From Endozoicomonadaceae bacterium (GTDB lineage: Bacteria > Pseudomonadota > Gammaproteobacteria > Pseudomonadales > Endozoicomonadaceae): a stretch of 45,526 nucleotides of DNA. The stretch is from NCBI GenBank assembly GCA_023146365.1, contig JAGLCE010000061.1, positions 1 through 45,526 of the forward strand, written 5' to 3'. Below are positions 1-9,457 of the stretch, in pieces. Within the stretch, counting starts at the first letter, position 1, and each line of letters starts with the position of its first letter. The notes below the pieces were generated by a model. The model worked only from the letters and a program-made list of their open reading frames with translations. It did no database searches and was not told where the DNA came from. A program made the translations under genes and the position numbers.

Positions 1-592
1 TAATTAATGAGTTCGCTGACACTATTTAACATGAGTTACTATTAAAGAGATCTGTTTTAGGGTTTTCCAAATCATTATATTTCCTTTTATTTAAAAAATT
101 CCATTATCCCATGTTCGCTTGGCTTTGTTTACTTTCGTACAACGCTTTCGTATTATTGTTGTGTGCTTGGTTGCGTAGAAAGTACATTATGAATAACTCG
201 GTTGTCAATTGTATGAGTATGATTCGACAAGAAAGTGACACTGTGGTATTCGTGATAATGAAAGACATTTCTTTTGTAGCTATTCACGATTGTTTTTAAT
301 ATAAAGGAATTAAATGCGCTGGTATATAGTAAAAAGTGTTTTAAGAAAGCACTGCTGATAGAGCTATGCTTTTTATAACGGAGTTGATTGTTAACGATGT
401 TTTATTAAATCTTATCAATCATTGTTGTTAGCCGAAGTGATTCGGTTTTAGTAAACGTTATGCTGCGAGTAGATACTCTTTTTTGTTTAAGCTGTCTGAA
501 GGGTAGTGGAGAAAGAGAATCACAAAAAGCCTCGGTGAGCAGTAATGCCATTGTTGTGCAGTATTCAGCTGTGTCTTGATGGAAGTATAGGT
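1..592. other. Left-end stretch with no supported gene
   Basis: AT-rich sequence. The only open frames are short (62 and 64 codons), lack convincing ribosome binding sites and have no recognisable protein pattern. I see no tRNA, strong terminator or IS end. It probably holds the upstream region of the PilZ-like gene and the tail of whatever lies to the left. Confidence 0.4.
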
Positions 593-955
593 ATGACAAG
601 GAAAGCTGTTAGTGACAAGGTATACCAGATATGTAGTGATCGATTATCCGAGTATCTGGTTGTCTATAATCGCTGTAATAATATGCAGGTCGGATATATC
701 GGCAATATCAGCCGTAATGGACTGATGCTGATTACACCTTGGATGATGGAACTGGGCGGTGTGTATTCGATGCGTGTCCATCTGCCAGAATCGTTTGGAG
801 ATGATACGGTTGTTGATTTTGATGTCCGTTGTCAGTGGTGTCATCGTGATGTCACGCCTGACAGTTATGATTCTGGTTATACAATTATTGAGCGTAGTGA
901 AGGATTTGAATCGCTGGTTAAGGCGTTGCAGCACTATTTTTCTTTTCAGTCTTAA
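593..955 (+). CDS. PilZ-domain-like protein
   Basis: A small cytoplasmic protein of about 120 residues. It shows the second PilZ signature, (D/N)xSxxG, as GNISRNGLML at about residues 36-45, followed by a beta-rich stretch and a conserved-looking G(Y)T strand near the end. PilZ domains bind cyclic di-GMP. The usual RxxxR motif before the strand is not clear here (YNRCNNM), so c-di-GMP binding is uncertain. The frame is open from 545, but the ATG at 593 has a GGAAG ribosome binding site just upstream and puts the domain near the N terminus, so I chose 593. The gene stands alone. It could be a PilZ relative that has lost ligand binding. Confidence 0.6.
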   Translation: MTRKAVSDKVYQICSDRLSEYLVVYNRCNNMQVGYIGNISRNGLMLITPWMMELGGVYSMRVHLPESFGDDTVVDFDVRCQWCHRDVTPDSYDSGYTIIERSEGFESLVKALQHYFSFQS

Positions 956-1154
956 TGCGATAAATATCGTATTAGGGCATTGGTTTATCCGTCTTTAATA
1001 CACTTTGACGGTTGATCTAATGATGTTTTTTCATATTTGTTATCAAACGAAAGATACGAAACATAAATAAAATTACGGACGAATGTTAAATGCTTTGATC
1101 TTTAGGTTTGGTTTGTTTTATATAAAGTAGCGTTGTATTAAGGAGTACTACTGT

Positions 1155-2291
1155 ATGCCCCATCGAAATTTGTTTATGGTATCAACATTGGCGGTTTTAA
1201 TTATTCCTACGGCTAGAGGCACACCATTAGATGTCAGCCAGGTTGAAGCCAGTCATGTAAGCAGTGCGGTGGAAATTGACGTGCATACATTGAACTATCA
1301 GTTAGGGCTGCCGAAAAACTCTATCGGCAACATGGAGCTTCCTGAGTTACTGGCTGCTAATGATAGCCAAAAATCTTCGGTTTATCAGTCTGGTAACGGT
1401 TTGTCCTTCGGCGACAACGATCAACGGGCCAGTAAGGATTATAATTACTGGTTCAGCACCAAAACCTTTTCAGCTACTCTTCAGGGAAACGACACTATGT
1501 TAGGCTTGAAGGCTCGGGGTGAGACGGTCACGGCAGGCATGGAGAGTAGTAGTATCATGCCTGGGATGCTACTCGGTGTCGCTATGACATTGGGAAAAAG
1601 CCGTATTGATGATGAGGCAGTCAATCAAGGGAAACATGATATCTTCTCCTTTTCTAGCTCTCTGTACAGTGCATGGAAAATTGGCAATGGATTCATCGAA
1701 GCCAGTGTCGCAGCTGGACGTGCCCGTAATAAAACGAGTCGGATGGCAACCGAGGGCGGTAGCACCGGACATTTACACAGCACGTTCTACGCCGAGACCG
1801 CGCATGCGCACCTGCTGGCCGGATACGTCTATAACCTAAATTCAGACTGGTCGATGACACCACTGGCTGAAGTGAACTATAACCGAGTTAGCTTCGGAGG
1901 TCATGAAGAAAAATGGGATAGCAACTGTGTCGGCCCCTGTACCTCCCCAGCCACTGACGACCCAAAATCTTTGAGTACTATGGAGGGTGGCCTTGGTTTC
2001 AATTTGGCGGGTCGATGGGGTCATGACACTATAAAGCTGGTGCCATTTGCTAACGTTATGGGCTATTACAATTTCCGTGATAGGCAAACATCCGAACGGG
2101 CAGTTTATATGACCGGTATTGATCAGATGATTGTCACTTCACCGGAACGGAGCCATGGTAGGCTTCGTGTCAACATTGGAATGAGCATGATAGTCAATGA
2201 TAGATTAAACTTGGATTTTGGTATTATTCGTAACCAGATGAAAGGTTATAAAAATAACAGCACCAATTTTAAATTACGTTACTCTTACTAA
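1155..2291 (+). CDS. Autotransporter-type beta-barrel outer-membrane protein
   Basis: 378 residues. An N-terminal signal-like segment (hydrophobic residues about 6-22, ending near ARGTP) is followed by about 90 residues of non-barrel sequence. A long beta-barrel region then runs to the C terminus: alternating aromatic/hydrophobic strands such as GLKARGETVTAGMES and HAHLLAGYVYNL, ending in an aromatic residue (RYSY) as outer-membrane barrels do. The pattern matches the autotransporter beta-domain family. A full autotransporter normally carries a long passenger; here there is almost none, so this is either a barrel-only protein or a shortened autotransporter. AAGGAG lies nine bases before the ATG. 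A hairpin terminator follows the stop, so the gene is probably monocistronic. Confidence 0.75.
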   Translation: MPHRNLFMVSTLAVLIIPTARGTPLDVSQVEASHVSSAVEIDVHTLNYQLGLPKNSIGNMELPELLAANDSQKSSVYQSGNGLSFGDNDQRASKDYNYWFSTKTFSATLQGNDTMLGLKARGETVTAGMESSSIMPGMLLGVAMTLGKSRIDDEAVNQGKHDIFSFSSSLYSAWKIGNGFIEASVAAGRARNKTSRMATEGGSTGHLHSTFYAETAHAHLLAGYVYNLNSDWSMTPLAEVNYNRVSFGGHEEKWDSNCVGPCTSPATDDPKSLSTMEGGLGFNLAGRWGHDTIKLVPFANVMGYYNFRDRQTSERAVYMTGIDQMIVTSPERSHGRLRVNIGMSMIVNDRLNLDFGIIRNQMKGYKNNSTNFKLRYSY

Positions 2292-2310
2292 GATAGGTTC
2301 GTCACACTTA

Positions 2311-2344
2311 AACGGCAATATGTAACCATATTGTCGTTTTTTAT
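2311..2344 (+). terminator. Rho-independent terminator of the barrel gene
   Basis: A 12-bp stem (AACGGCAATATG / CATATTGTCGTT, with one G-T pair) around a TAAC loop is followed by a T-rich run. It lies about 20 bases after the stop codon of the autotransporter-like gene. Confidence 0.8.
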
Positions 2345-2627
2345 TGTTAGTGGATATTCAAACGTTTTATTTTATCGTTAATCTAGGATCTGTTGTTTGG
2401 ATTGTATCACCAGTGGCTACATGACAGCCATGAGATTAATTTTTATTTTTAACTTCTATATCAACAAATAAGATCACAAACTGTCAAATAAGGATTGCAT
2501 GTTCTTGATGTAGGAATATGTTTTATTTTAATAGAAATCACGGAAATATCAGTATCTCCATTGAACTATTTTTAATTGTTACTATCCAATGTTAAGTAAA
2601 TGAAACTAAAAGCATAGGAGCTTTAAA
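2345..2627. other. AT-rich intergenic region before the orphan gene
   Basis: AT-rich leader with no open frame of note. The only clear signal is AGGAG seven bases before the ATG at 2628. A promoter for the downstream gene is expected here but I cannot place it with confidence. Confidence 0.4.
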
Positions 2628-4058
2628 ATGAACGTAAATGATACGAACGTAAGATTAGCATTTTATTATATTGGTGGTGAGTCTTATAGACAAACGGTAT
2701 GTGATAAATATGCAAAAGTTAAAATAGAAAACAAAGAAAAAGTAGACACATTGCAATCACCTACGCATGAAGATAGAACTTTTGTAGATGTTAAAAGTAA
2801 TGAAGTTTGCTTGATTGACAATTGTTTTATCTTTAGAGATGTGTCATATGTTCATGGAATGACTTATTTTATAGCATTAGATAGTAAAATTGAAAAATAT
2901 GTTTCTCCACTTATACCTTACTTATTAGATAGAAAGGTATTGGTTTTAAAAGAGGCTGAACCATTTGATAGAAAAGCTGAAGAAAAAAAATTAATGGAAA
3001 CATTTTACAATGCGGAAGGGGTGTTAATAAATAAAAAATTTACTGGAGATCAATCACCTGAAAGACTTGCTCATGCTGGATTTGAGTTTAAGGGGGATAG
3101 TGATTGTGATAGAGTTATGTGCCGCTTCGCTCCTGGTAAATTCAAACTCACACATGTGTTGACAGGTTGGGAACCAACTGATAATCCTATAGGTGAGCAT
3201 CAGTGCCATTTTTACAGCCGCCCATGTATAGATATGGCTGAAGAGAGTAAACTTCCAGTTATGTACGATAAAAAAAATAATATTGTATCAGGTAAAGTAT
3301 ATGATATATTAATTCCAAGAGAACAAAAAGAAAACATTTGTAAATCTTGTTACATTGTTATGCATAAAGATCATAAATTAAATGAGATAAGTTTGGATGA
3401 TATTACATCAATTAAGTTAGATGTAAAAGTTAGAGAACGTTTAATTGAATTAGATATGGAAAGTAAAAAAGATAATATTATTGATAGTGAGTATGGTCGG
3501 CTTGTTAAGGAAATTATTTATACCAATTGTTTTTATAAACAAGTTGAAATTTTAAATGAATTAAATGCTAAATATAAAATTTTGCTTAAAGATTATTTAA
3601 AAAAAGAATCTGAACAACTAGATAATCTAAAAAATAATACAGCTGATAAAAAGAAAGAAATATCAGAAACAGAGAAGAGGTTGGGAGAAATTAATATGTC
3701 GTTACAAATATGTGACATGAATATTGCTCAAAATGAGGTTGATGTCGTCGTTGATAATGTTGCAAATTTTAATCGTTTGTTTAATAAGGATAGAAGTAGT
3801 ACTGTTGAAGAAATTACTCATAGTTCAAAGGTCGTAGAAAGAATGAAAAATATTTATAAAGGTAGGATTTATATGAATGAAGAATTAAATAAATTAATAC
3901 AATCTGGTGATTTTGCTGCGTTTTCAGCTAACTATTCAAATGGCATAGATGATAATAATCTATTGAAAGTTGCTACTGATATGTTATATGTTTACAATAA
4001 TATTTCTAATGCAATAAAAATGGCGCTGGATAGACCAACTGGAGTTTTACCTAACTAG
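2628..4058 (+). CDS. AT-rich orphan protein, coiled-coil C-terminal half (possible effector)
   Basis: 476 residues, not recognised as any known family. Residues about 1-230 are globular, with a cysteine/histidine-bearing patch (CRFAPGKFKLTHVL and GEHQCHFYSRPC). From about 310 the protein is highly charged and helical, with a clear coiled-coil stretch (LKKESEQLDNLKNN onward). There is no signal peptide or membrane segment. Base composition is much richer in A/T than the neighbouring housekeeping genes, which suggests acquisition or weak constraint. AGGAG lies seven bases before the ATG. The gene stands alone between a terminator and a transposase remnant. A translocated-effector role is a guess from composition and from the T3SS genes elsewhere in the window; no motif proves it. 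Confidence 0.6.
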   Translation: MNVNDTNVRLAFYYIGGESYRQTVCDKYAKVKIENKEKVDTLQSPTHEDRTFVDVKSNEVCLIDNCFIFRDVSYVHGMTYFIALDSKIEKYVSPLIPYLLDRKVLVLKEAEPFDRKAEEKKLMETFYNAEGVLINKKFTGDQSPERLAHAGFEFKGDSDCDRVMCRFAPGKFKLTHVLTGWEPTDNPIGEHQCHFYSRPCIDMAEESKLPVMYDKKNNIVSGKVYDILIPREQKENICKSCYIVMHKDHKLNEISLDDITSIKLDVKVRERLIELDMESKKDNIIDSEYGRLVKEIIYTNCFYKQVEILNELNAKYKILLKDYLKKESEQLDNLKNNTADKKKEISETEKRLGEINMSLQICDMNIAQNEVDVVVDNVANFNRLFNKDRSSTVEEITHSSKVVERMKNIYKGRIYMNEELNKLIQSGDFAAFSANYSNGIDDNNLLKVATDMLYVYNNISNAIKMALDRPTGVLPN

Positions 4059-4120
4059 ATTGGCATAATAACCGACACAGAGGGTGTTCAACGTTCTATG
4101 TCAGCCGAGCGAGTTATAAG

Positions 4121-4559
4121 CTAATGTAGTCGTCTAAGCGATTCGGATAATGGATTGCCAGTTGCGACAGCGTTAAATTCCAGTTTTGTACAGGGTACGT
4201 CCAGCGCTCTGAAGCTTATCTCTGCCCGCTTGCGCGCAGCGCTCGACATAAAGCCGTAAAGGCAATCTTGTCGCTTGCTCAGGATAAAGGCCTTTTTCTC
4301 GGTAGTATTTGCCAAACTCAGATTCTGAGAGAGGCATGGTTTCCGCAACAACTGCGAGTTTTGCTTCTGCCGACCAATCATCCGGCGACGTTGTATTTCC
4401 TGGCACAGGCTGACCTTGTTGCCTTAATTTGTTGCACCAATTATACAAGGTTGCGTAACTTATACCCTCCTGCCGCGCCAGCGACGCAAGGGTCATATTG
4501 TGCGGTGGTGATCACTGCTTTAAAACTGCTTCTTTTCGCTCGGCCGAATATCTGGCCAT
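4121..4559 (-). pseudogene. Transposase remnant (IS3-type OrfA-like, HTH)
   Basis: Reading from 4559 leftward, the frame starts MARYSAERKEAVLKQ, meets an in-frame TGA at 4512-4514, then continues PPHNMTLASLARQEGIS and TLYNWCNKLRQQG, a helix-turn-helix typical of OrfA-type transposase subunits. After YREKGLYPEQ (about 4290) the family pattern is lost, and another frame carries the remaining open sequence, so at least one frameshift is likely. A partner DDE subunit is absent. The sequence just beyond the start (TGTCAGGATAGTTGTCACCC on the minus strand) looks like the element's end. IS3-family assignment is moderate; only the HTH half is preserved. Confidence 0.7.
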
Positions 4560-4755
4560 ACTTGACTCGTCATCCGCCCCCCCGTTTTTTTGATTTTTAG
4601 GGGTGACAACTATCCTGACACAGGGGGGGGTCTCAAGTAAAAGACAACGTTCTACTTGTATTTTTGTTTGCTGGTGTCTAAGTTAAAATATAGTGCGAAG
4701 TTGTTGTGTTGTTCTTCGATTATTGTGTGATAACTGATGGAAAGGAATGAGACAG

Positions 4756-5031
4756 ATGATAAGGAAATTCGTTACGCCATTGCTGATCGCTATTTTTAGT
4801 TTTAGCTCATTGGTTTATGGGGAGCTACCACCCGTAAAAATCAATATCAATACTGCTACCGCTAAAATACTAGACAAAGAGCTCAAATATGTAGGCGAAG
4901 TCATTGCCGAACGTATTGTTACCTACCGAAAAAAGCATGGAAAATTCACCAGCATTGAAGAGTTAACGTATGTCAGAGGTGTTGGTAAGAAGGTGGTTTC
5001 TGAGAATAAAAATCATATCGTTGCCCAGTAA
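4756..5031 (+). CDS. ComEA-like helix-hairpin-helix protein
   Basis: 91 residues. A signal peptide of about 22 residues (hydrophobic core LLIAIFSFSSLVYG) leads to a ComEA-type helix-hairpin-helix DNA-binding domain: KININTATAKIL, then IAERIVTYRKKHGKFTSIEEL and VRGVGKKVV. In competent bacteria ComEA binds incoming DNA in the periplasm; in many gammaproteobacteria short homologues of this size exist whose role is unknown. The frame also has an ATG at 4747, but the AAAGGA ribosome binding site abuts it; ATG 4756, nine bases away, is the better start. A strong terminator follows. Confidence 0.8.
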   Translation: MIRKFVTPLLIAIFSFSSLVYGELPPVKININTATAKILDKELKYVGEVIAERIVTYRKKHGKFTSIEELTYVRGVGKKVVSENKNHIVAQ

Positions 5032-5050
5032 CGAGGGTTCATTTTTTTAG

Positions 5051-5080
5051 AAAGGGCTTCCATATGGAAGCCCTTTTTCA
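5051..5080 (+). terminator. Rho-independent terminator after the comEA-like gene
   Basis: A perfect 13-bp inverted repeat (AAAGGGCTTCCAT and its complement, 5051-5076) ends in a short T tract. It lies about 20 bases past the comEA-like stop. The minus-strand side has no T tract, so it mainly serves the plus strand but may also stop purD readthrough. Confidence 0.85.
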
Positions 5081-5123
5081 TTCTGTTAGTCTGACATAGA
5101 GGGGGATCGGTCGCCTATGACCA

Positions 5124-6410
5124 TCAATGGTTTTTCTTTTCCCTCGCTATGGCGCGGTGGCCAATATCATTCCGATAATAGCACTCTTTCCAGTCGATCT
5201 GTTTGACACCGGCATAAGCATTAGTCTGAGCGTCTGCAACGGTATCTCCAAGAGCAGTTACGCAGAGAACTCTACCACCATGGGTAACGACCTGTTTGTC
5301 ATCCAGACGAGTACCCGCATGAAATACTTTGGCATTACCTGTGTTGTCGAAGCCCTGAATCGGATCACCTTTGTTATAGGCTTTAGGGTACCCGCCTGCC
5401 GCCATGACAACACCAAGGGCAGCCTGTGAGTCCCATTCCGCTGTGATTTCGTTGAGTCGACCTTCTGCCCCAGCCAAGCAAAGTGAGACAAGATCAGATT
5501 TTAGACGCATCAAGATAGGTTGGATTTCTGGATCACCAAAGCGGCAATTATATTCCAATACTTTGGGGAGACCTTGCTGGTCGATCATCAATCCGGCATA
5601 GAGAAACCCGCTATAGCGATGGCCTTCTGTGGCCATGCCCCTCACCGTAGGAATGATCACCTCTTTCATGATACGTTGATGCAGTTCTGGCGTGACGACA
5701 GGCGCTGGAGAATAAGCACCCATGCCACCGGTATTGGGGCCAATATCGCCATCATCACGGGCCTTGTGATCCTGACTGCTGGCCAGAGGCAGAATGTTTT
5801 CACCGTCCACCATCACTATGAAGCTGGCTTCTTCACCCGTTAGAAACTCCTCGATGACGACTTTGTTTCCAGCATCGCCGAAAGCGTTTCCAGCCAGGAT
5901 ATCCTCCACAGCAGCGATAGCCTCTTGTTCCGTTTGTGCCAGAATGACCCCCTTGCCAGCAGCCAAACCGTCAGCTTTTACCACAATCGGGGTGCCTTGT
6001 GTATGGATATAAGCTTTGGCCGACTCAACGTCGGTAAAGTTGGAGTAGGCTGCGGTAGGGATGTTATGGCGTGTGAGGAAGTCTTTGGTAAATGCCTTGG
6101 AACCCTCAAGTTGAGCGGCGCCTTTGTCCGGTCCAAAAATGACTAGTCCTTCGTTGCGGAAACGATCGACAATACCGGCAACTAGAGGCGCTTCGGGCCC
6201 GACAATCGTCAGATCGATGCCCGTGTCCTTGGCGAAATTGATCAGCTGGTCAAAGTCCAGTACGTCGATAGCAACGTTACTGACGCCGGGTTCTAATGCT
6301 GTGCCAGCATTACCTGGTGCAACATAGACATCATTGACATCGCGGGACATCGCGGCTTTCCAGGCCAGCGCATGTTCGCGACCGCCACCGCCAATGATCA
6401 GTATATTCAT
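5124..6410 (-). CDS. purD: Phosphoribosylamine-glycine ligase
   Basis: 428 residues, the usual length (about 429 in E. coli). It catalyses the second step of de novo purine synthesis: phosphoribosylamine plus glycine plus ATP to GAR. The N-terminal GGGGREHALAWK nucleotide-binding loop, the ATP-grasp region (VVKADGLAAGKGV near residue 140), GPNTGGMGAYSP and LEYNCRFGDPE are all present. The frame stays open upstream to 6647, but the MNILIIGGGGREH start at 6410 has AAGGGA ahead of it and matches the family start. It lies 73 bases downstream of purH on the same strand, in the standard purH-purD operon, and is the last gene of that operon. No defect seen. Confidence 0.97.
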   Translation of the reverse strand: MNILIIGGGGREHALAWKAAMSRDVNDVYVAPGNAGTALEPGVSNVAIDVLDFDQLINFAKDTGIDLTIVGPEAPLVAGIVDRFRNEGLVIFGPDKGAAQLEGSKAFTKDFLTRHNIPTAAYSNFTDVESAKAYIHTQGTPIVVKADGLAAGKGVILAQTEQEAIAAVEDILAGNAFGDAGNKVVIEEFLTGEEASFIVMVDGENILPLASSQDHKARDDGDIGPNTGGMGAYSPAPVVTPELHQRIMKEVIIPTVRGMATEGHRYSGFLYAGLMIDQQGLPKVLEYNCRFGDPEIQPILMRLKSDLVSLCLAGAEGRLNEITAEWDSQAALGVVMAAGGYPKAYNKGDPIQGFDNTGNAKVFHAGTRLDDKQVVTHGGRVLCVTALGDTVADAQTNAYAGVKQIDWKECYYRNDIGHRAIAREKKNH

Positions 6411-6483
6411 GTCATGTTTCCCTTGTCTATCTCCGGAGATTGAGCCTGTTTTGATCTGTTGCTGATGGCTGTTTGTAACAGTA

Positions 6484-8085
6484 TCAGTGGCGGAAGTGAC
6501 GCATGCCGGTAAAGACCATGGCCATATTTGCTTCGTTAGCGGCTTTGATGACGTCTGTATCTCGCATGGAGCCACCAGGCTGAATGATGGCGGTGATGCC
6601 TGCGTTTGCGGCGGCGTCAATACCGTCACGGAAGGGGAAAAACGCATCGGACGCCATGACTGATCCAGTGACGTTTAATCCTTCATCAGCCGCTTTGATG
6701 CCGGCGATCCGAGCACTATAGACACGGCTCATCTGACCGGCGCCAATCCCTACTGTCTGTCGGTTGTGGGCATAGACAATGGCATTGGATTTAACGAATT
6801 TGCCGACTTTCCAAGCAAAGAGCAGATCCCGCAGTTCATCCTCGGTCGGTTGACGTTCAGTCACCCTCTTCAAGTCGTTTTCGGTCACGTTGCCTGAATC
6901 GGCTTCTTGTACCAGAAGCCCGCCGTTGACGCGCTTAAAATCCAGCCAGTGGCTGGCACTATGAAGCAATTCACCACAAGTGAGGAGGCGGATATTCGGT
7001 TTTGCGGTCAACAGTTCCAGAGCATCCTCTTGAACGGACGGTGCGATGATAACTTCCACAAACTGTCGTTCAAGAATCGCTGTGGTAGTCTGAGCATCCA
7101 GTGTCCGGTTGAAGGCAATAATGCCGCCAAAGGCTGATGTGGGGTCGGCGGCGTAGGCGCGGTTATACGCTTCAAAGCAGTCTGCACTCGTGGCGACACC
7201 GCAGGGATTGGCATGTTTGACGATCACGCAGGTGGGTGCTGTGAAGCTTTTTACACACTCCAGTGCTGCATCAGTATCCGCCACATTGTTAAAGGAGAGC
7301 GCTTTTCCTTGTCGTTGTCGTGAGGTGGCAACACTGGCCTCTTTGGCTGATTTCTCGATATAAAAAGCGGCTTTTTGGTGAGGATTTTCACCATAGCGCA
7401 TATCTTGTGCTTTGATCATCTGCAGGTTGAATGTGGTAGAGAATCTCTGGTTCTGTTCTGGTGATTCAGCGTTGATACAGCCTAGATAGTTGGCGATCAC
7501 TGCGTCATAACCGGCGGTATGCTCAAAGGCTTTCACCGCCAGCTTAAAACGGCATTGGCGAGACAGACCATCCTGTTCTTTCAGCTCATCAAGCAGCGCA
7601 TGATAGTCGCTACTATGCACAACAATGGCGGTAAAAGCATGGTTCTTGGCGGTAGAACGAACCATGGTTGGGCCGCCAATATCAATAGTTTCAATTGCCT
7701 CTGCCAAGTCGCAGTCGGGGTGGGCAATGGTGGCTTCAAAGGGGTATAGATTGACTACGACCATGTCGATGGGTTGAATTCCATGCTCGGTCATGATTGC
7801 GTCATCCTGTCCTCGGCGAGCAAGAATGCCACCATGAATTTTAGGATGGAGCGTTTTAACTCGGCCATCCATTATTTCAGGAAAGCCGGTGTAATCTGAG
7901 ACGTCGATAGCAGGAATGTCATGCTCTCTCAGTAACTGGCAGGTGCCGCCGGTTGAGAGGATTTCGACGCCGAGCCCGTGGAGTCCACGAGCAAAATCGA
8001 CAATACCACTTTTGTCGGAAACGCTGATCAGCGCTCGACGGACAGGACGGATATCGAGTGTTTGTGCCATCGTTACTTCGTTCAT
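6484..8085 (-). CDS. purH: Bifunctional AICAR transformylase / IMP cyclohydrolase
   Basis: 533 residues. It performs the last two steps of IMP synthesis. The N-terminal MGS-like cyclohydrolase domain is seen in RALISVSDKSGI, EILSTGGT, GRVKTLHPKIHGG and TIDIGGPTMVRSTAKN. The C-terminal AICAR transformylase domain is seen in RYGENPHQKAAFY, CVIVKHANPCGVA and the final MASDAFFPFRDGID region. An alternative start at 8070 (MAQTLDIRP) gives 528 residues, closer to E. coli (529); neither start has a strong ribosome binding site. It follows fis by 44 bases in the same direction and precedes purD. Fully intact. Confidence 0.97.
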   Translation of the reverse strand: MNEVTMAQTLDIRPVRRALISVSDKSGIVDFARGLHGLGVEILSTGGTCQLLREHDIPAIDVSDYTGFPEIMDGRVKTLHPKIHGGILARRGQDDAIMTEHGIQPIDMVVVNLYPFEATIAHPDCDLAEAIETIDIGGPTMVRSTAKNHAFTAIVVHSSDYHALLDELKEQDGLSRQCRFKLAVKAFEHTAGYDAVIANYLGCINAESPEQNQRFSTTFNLQMIKAQDMRYGENPHQKAAFYIEKSAKEASVATSRQRQGKALSFNNVADTDAALECVKSFTAPTCVIVKHANPCGVATSADCFEAYNRAYAADPTSAFGGIIAFNRTLDAQTTTAILERQFVEVIIAPSVQEDALELLTAKPNIRLLTCGELLHSASHWLDFKRVNGGLLVQEADSGNVTENDLKRVTERQPTEDELRDLLFAWKVGKFVKSNAIVYAHNRQTVGIGAGQMSRVYSARIAGIKAADEGLNVTGSVMASDAFFPFRDGIDAAANAGITAIIQPGGSMRDTDVIKAANEANMAMVFTGMRHFRH

Positions 8086-8129
8086 TGCTGTTTTACCGTT
8101 AATGCTTCAGCCCTTCAGGATTAAGGGCG

Positions 8130-8438
8130 TCAATCCAGTCCGTACTGTTTGAGTTTTTTACGCAGAGTCCCGCGATTCATGCCGAGCATGCTAGCTGCAC
8201 GGGTTTGGTTGCTGTTTACATAGGTCATGACGGTTTCCAGTAGTGGTGCTTCCACTTCAGACAGTACCATCTCGTAGACATTGGTGACCTCCTGTCCTTC
8301 CAGGTGTGCGAAATAGTTGTTCATCGCTTTTTCGACGCTATCCCGCATAGTCTGGGTATCCTGCGCCGCTGGGTTGACCAGATGACGACGGTGATTAGTA
8401 TCGATCGTTTTTTGATCCAAGGTATCAGATGTCGTCAT
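8130..8438 (-). CDS. fis: DNA-binding protein Fis
   Basis: 102 residues. Fis is a homodimeric nucleoid protein that bends DNA and activates rRNA and other growth-phase promoters. The C-terminal helix-turn-helix TRAASMLGMNRGTLRKKLKQ is clear, preceded by the dimerisation helices containing PLLETVMTYVNSNQT. Its ATG overlaps the dusB stop (ATGA), the translational coupling expected of the widespread dusB-fis operon. A GAGG element lies upstream inside the dusB end. Confidence 0.97.
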   Translation of the reverse strand: MTTSDTLDQKTIDTNHRRHLVNPAAQDTQTMRDSVEKAMNNYFAHLEGQEVTNVYEMVLSEVEAPLLETVMTYVNSNQTRAASMLGMNRGTLRKKLKQYGLD

Positions 8439-9457
8439 GCTGCAATTTCCTCTCCATTCATTAATCTCTCAAAGTGCTCCCTGATGCCGTCGCATTGGGC
8501 AACACTGCACTCTAGGCGATTGAATACGCGGTGGAAGACCTGGCCACAATGATTGGCATGAAGGTACCAATCAACATGCTTACGGGCAATGCGGACGCCA
8601 GACCGTTCACCGTAAAATTCGTAGAGATGAGCTAGGTGATCCAGTAGTATGTTTCGTATTTCTACAAGATCAGGGGGCATCAAGTGGGTACCATGCTTCA
8701 GGTAGTGGTTGATTTCGTTGAAAATCCAAGGGCGTCCTTGAGCCGCACGTCCGATCATAATGCCATGGGCACCAGTATAATCCAGTACGTACTTTGCTTT
8801 TTCCGGTGAATTGATATCACCATTGGCGATGATTGGGATAGAAACGGCCTGACAGATCTTCGCAATGGTATCATATTCGGCTTCGCCACGGTACATGCAG
8901 TGACGGGTGCGACCATGGACTGCTAGTGCCTGAATGCCACACTCTTCGGCAATACGTGCGATCATAACACCGTTACGATGTTCCGGACTCCAGCCAGTGC
9001 GGATTTTTAATGTGACGGGTATAGATACCGCACCGGTGACGCGTTCCAGAATAGCGCGAACTAATGCTTCATCTTTCAGCAGAGCGGAACCCGCCGCCTT
9101 GCTACAGACTTTCTTGGCCGGACAGCCCATATTGACATCAATAATCTGGGCGCCTAATGCTTCATTCAGGCGGGCGGCCTCGGCCATCATGTCTGGATCG
9201 CCACCGGCAATCTGGACGGAGCGAGGTTCTGCTTCGCCATCATGCGCCAGGCGAAGACGGGTTTTTCGACTTTTCCATAAGCGAGTGTCGCAGGTGATCA
9301 TCTCAGACACCGCCATGCCAGCGCCCATCATCAGGCAGAGCCTACGGAAGGGGCGGTCGGTAACGCCGGCCATCGGCGCAAGAATGACTGGGACTGTAAC
9401 GTCGTAAGGGCCAATGGTCAGCAAGGCTGGATTTCCACTCTCTTCATGTGCGAACAC
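8435..9457 (-). CDS. dusB: tRNA-dihydrouridine synthase B
   Basis: 340 residues from the GTG at 9457. It is a flavoprotein that reduces uridine to dihydrouridine in the D-loop of tRNA. LAPMAGVTDRPFRRLC, the catalytic-cysteine region DVNMGCPAKKVCSKAAGSALL, KIRTGWSP, VHGRTRHCMYRGEAEYD and ANGDINSPEKA match DusB. E. coli DusB is 321 residues; the extra N-terminal residues may be non-coding, and a start near TTG 9424 (LLTIGPYDV) is possible because the GTG has only a weak ribosome binding site. First gene of the dusB-fis-purH-purD run; its promoter must lie in 9458-9560. Confidence 0.95.
   Translation of the reverse strand: MFAHEESGNPALLTIGPYDVTVPVILAPMAGVTDRPFRRLCLMMGAGMAVSEMITCDTRLWKSRKTRLRLAHDGEAEPRSVQIAGGDPDMMAEAARLNEALGAQIIDVNMGCPAKKVCSKAAGSALLKDEALVRAILERVTGAVSIPVTLKIRTGWSPEHRNGVMIARIAEECGIQALAVHGRTRHCMYRGEAEYDTIAKICQAVSIPIIANGDINSPEKAKYVLDYTGAHGIMIGRAAQGRPWIFNEINHYLKHGTHLMPPDLVEIRNILLDHLAHLYEFYGERSGVRIARKHVDWYLHANHCGQVFHRVFNRLECSVAQCDGIREHFERLMNGEEIAA

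Noticed and set aside
644..934. Minus-strand frame opposite the PilZ-like gene
   Set aside because: No ribosome binding site, no domain pattern; the plus-strand frame carries the PilZ signature.
8934..9407. 157-codon plus-strand frame inside dusB
   Set aside because: Antisense of a clear, conserved gene; low-complexity Arg/Ser/Ala composition typical of shadow frames.
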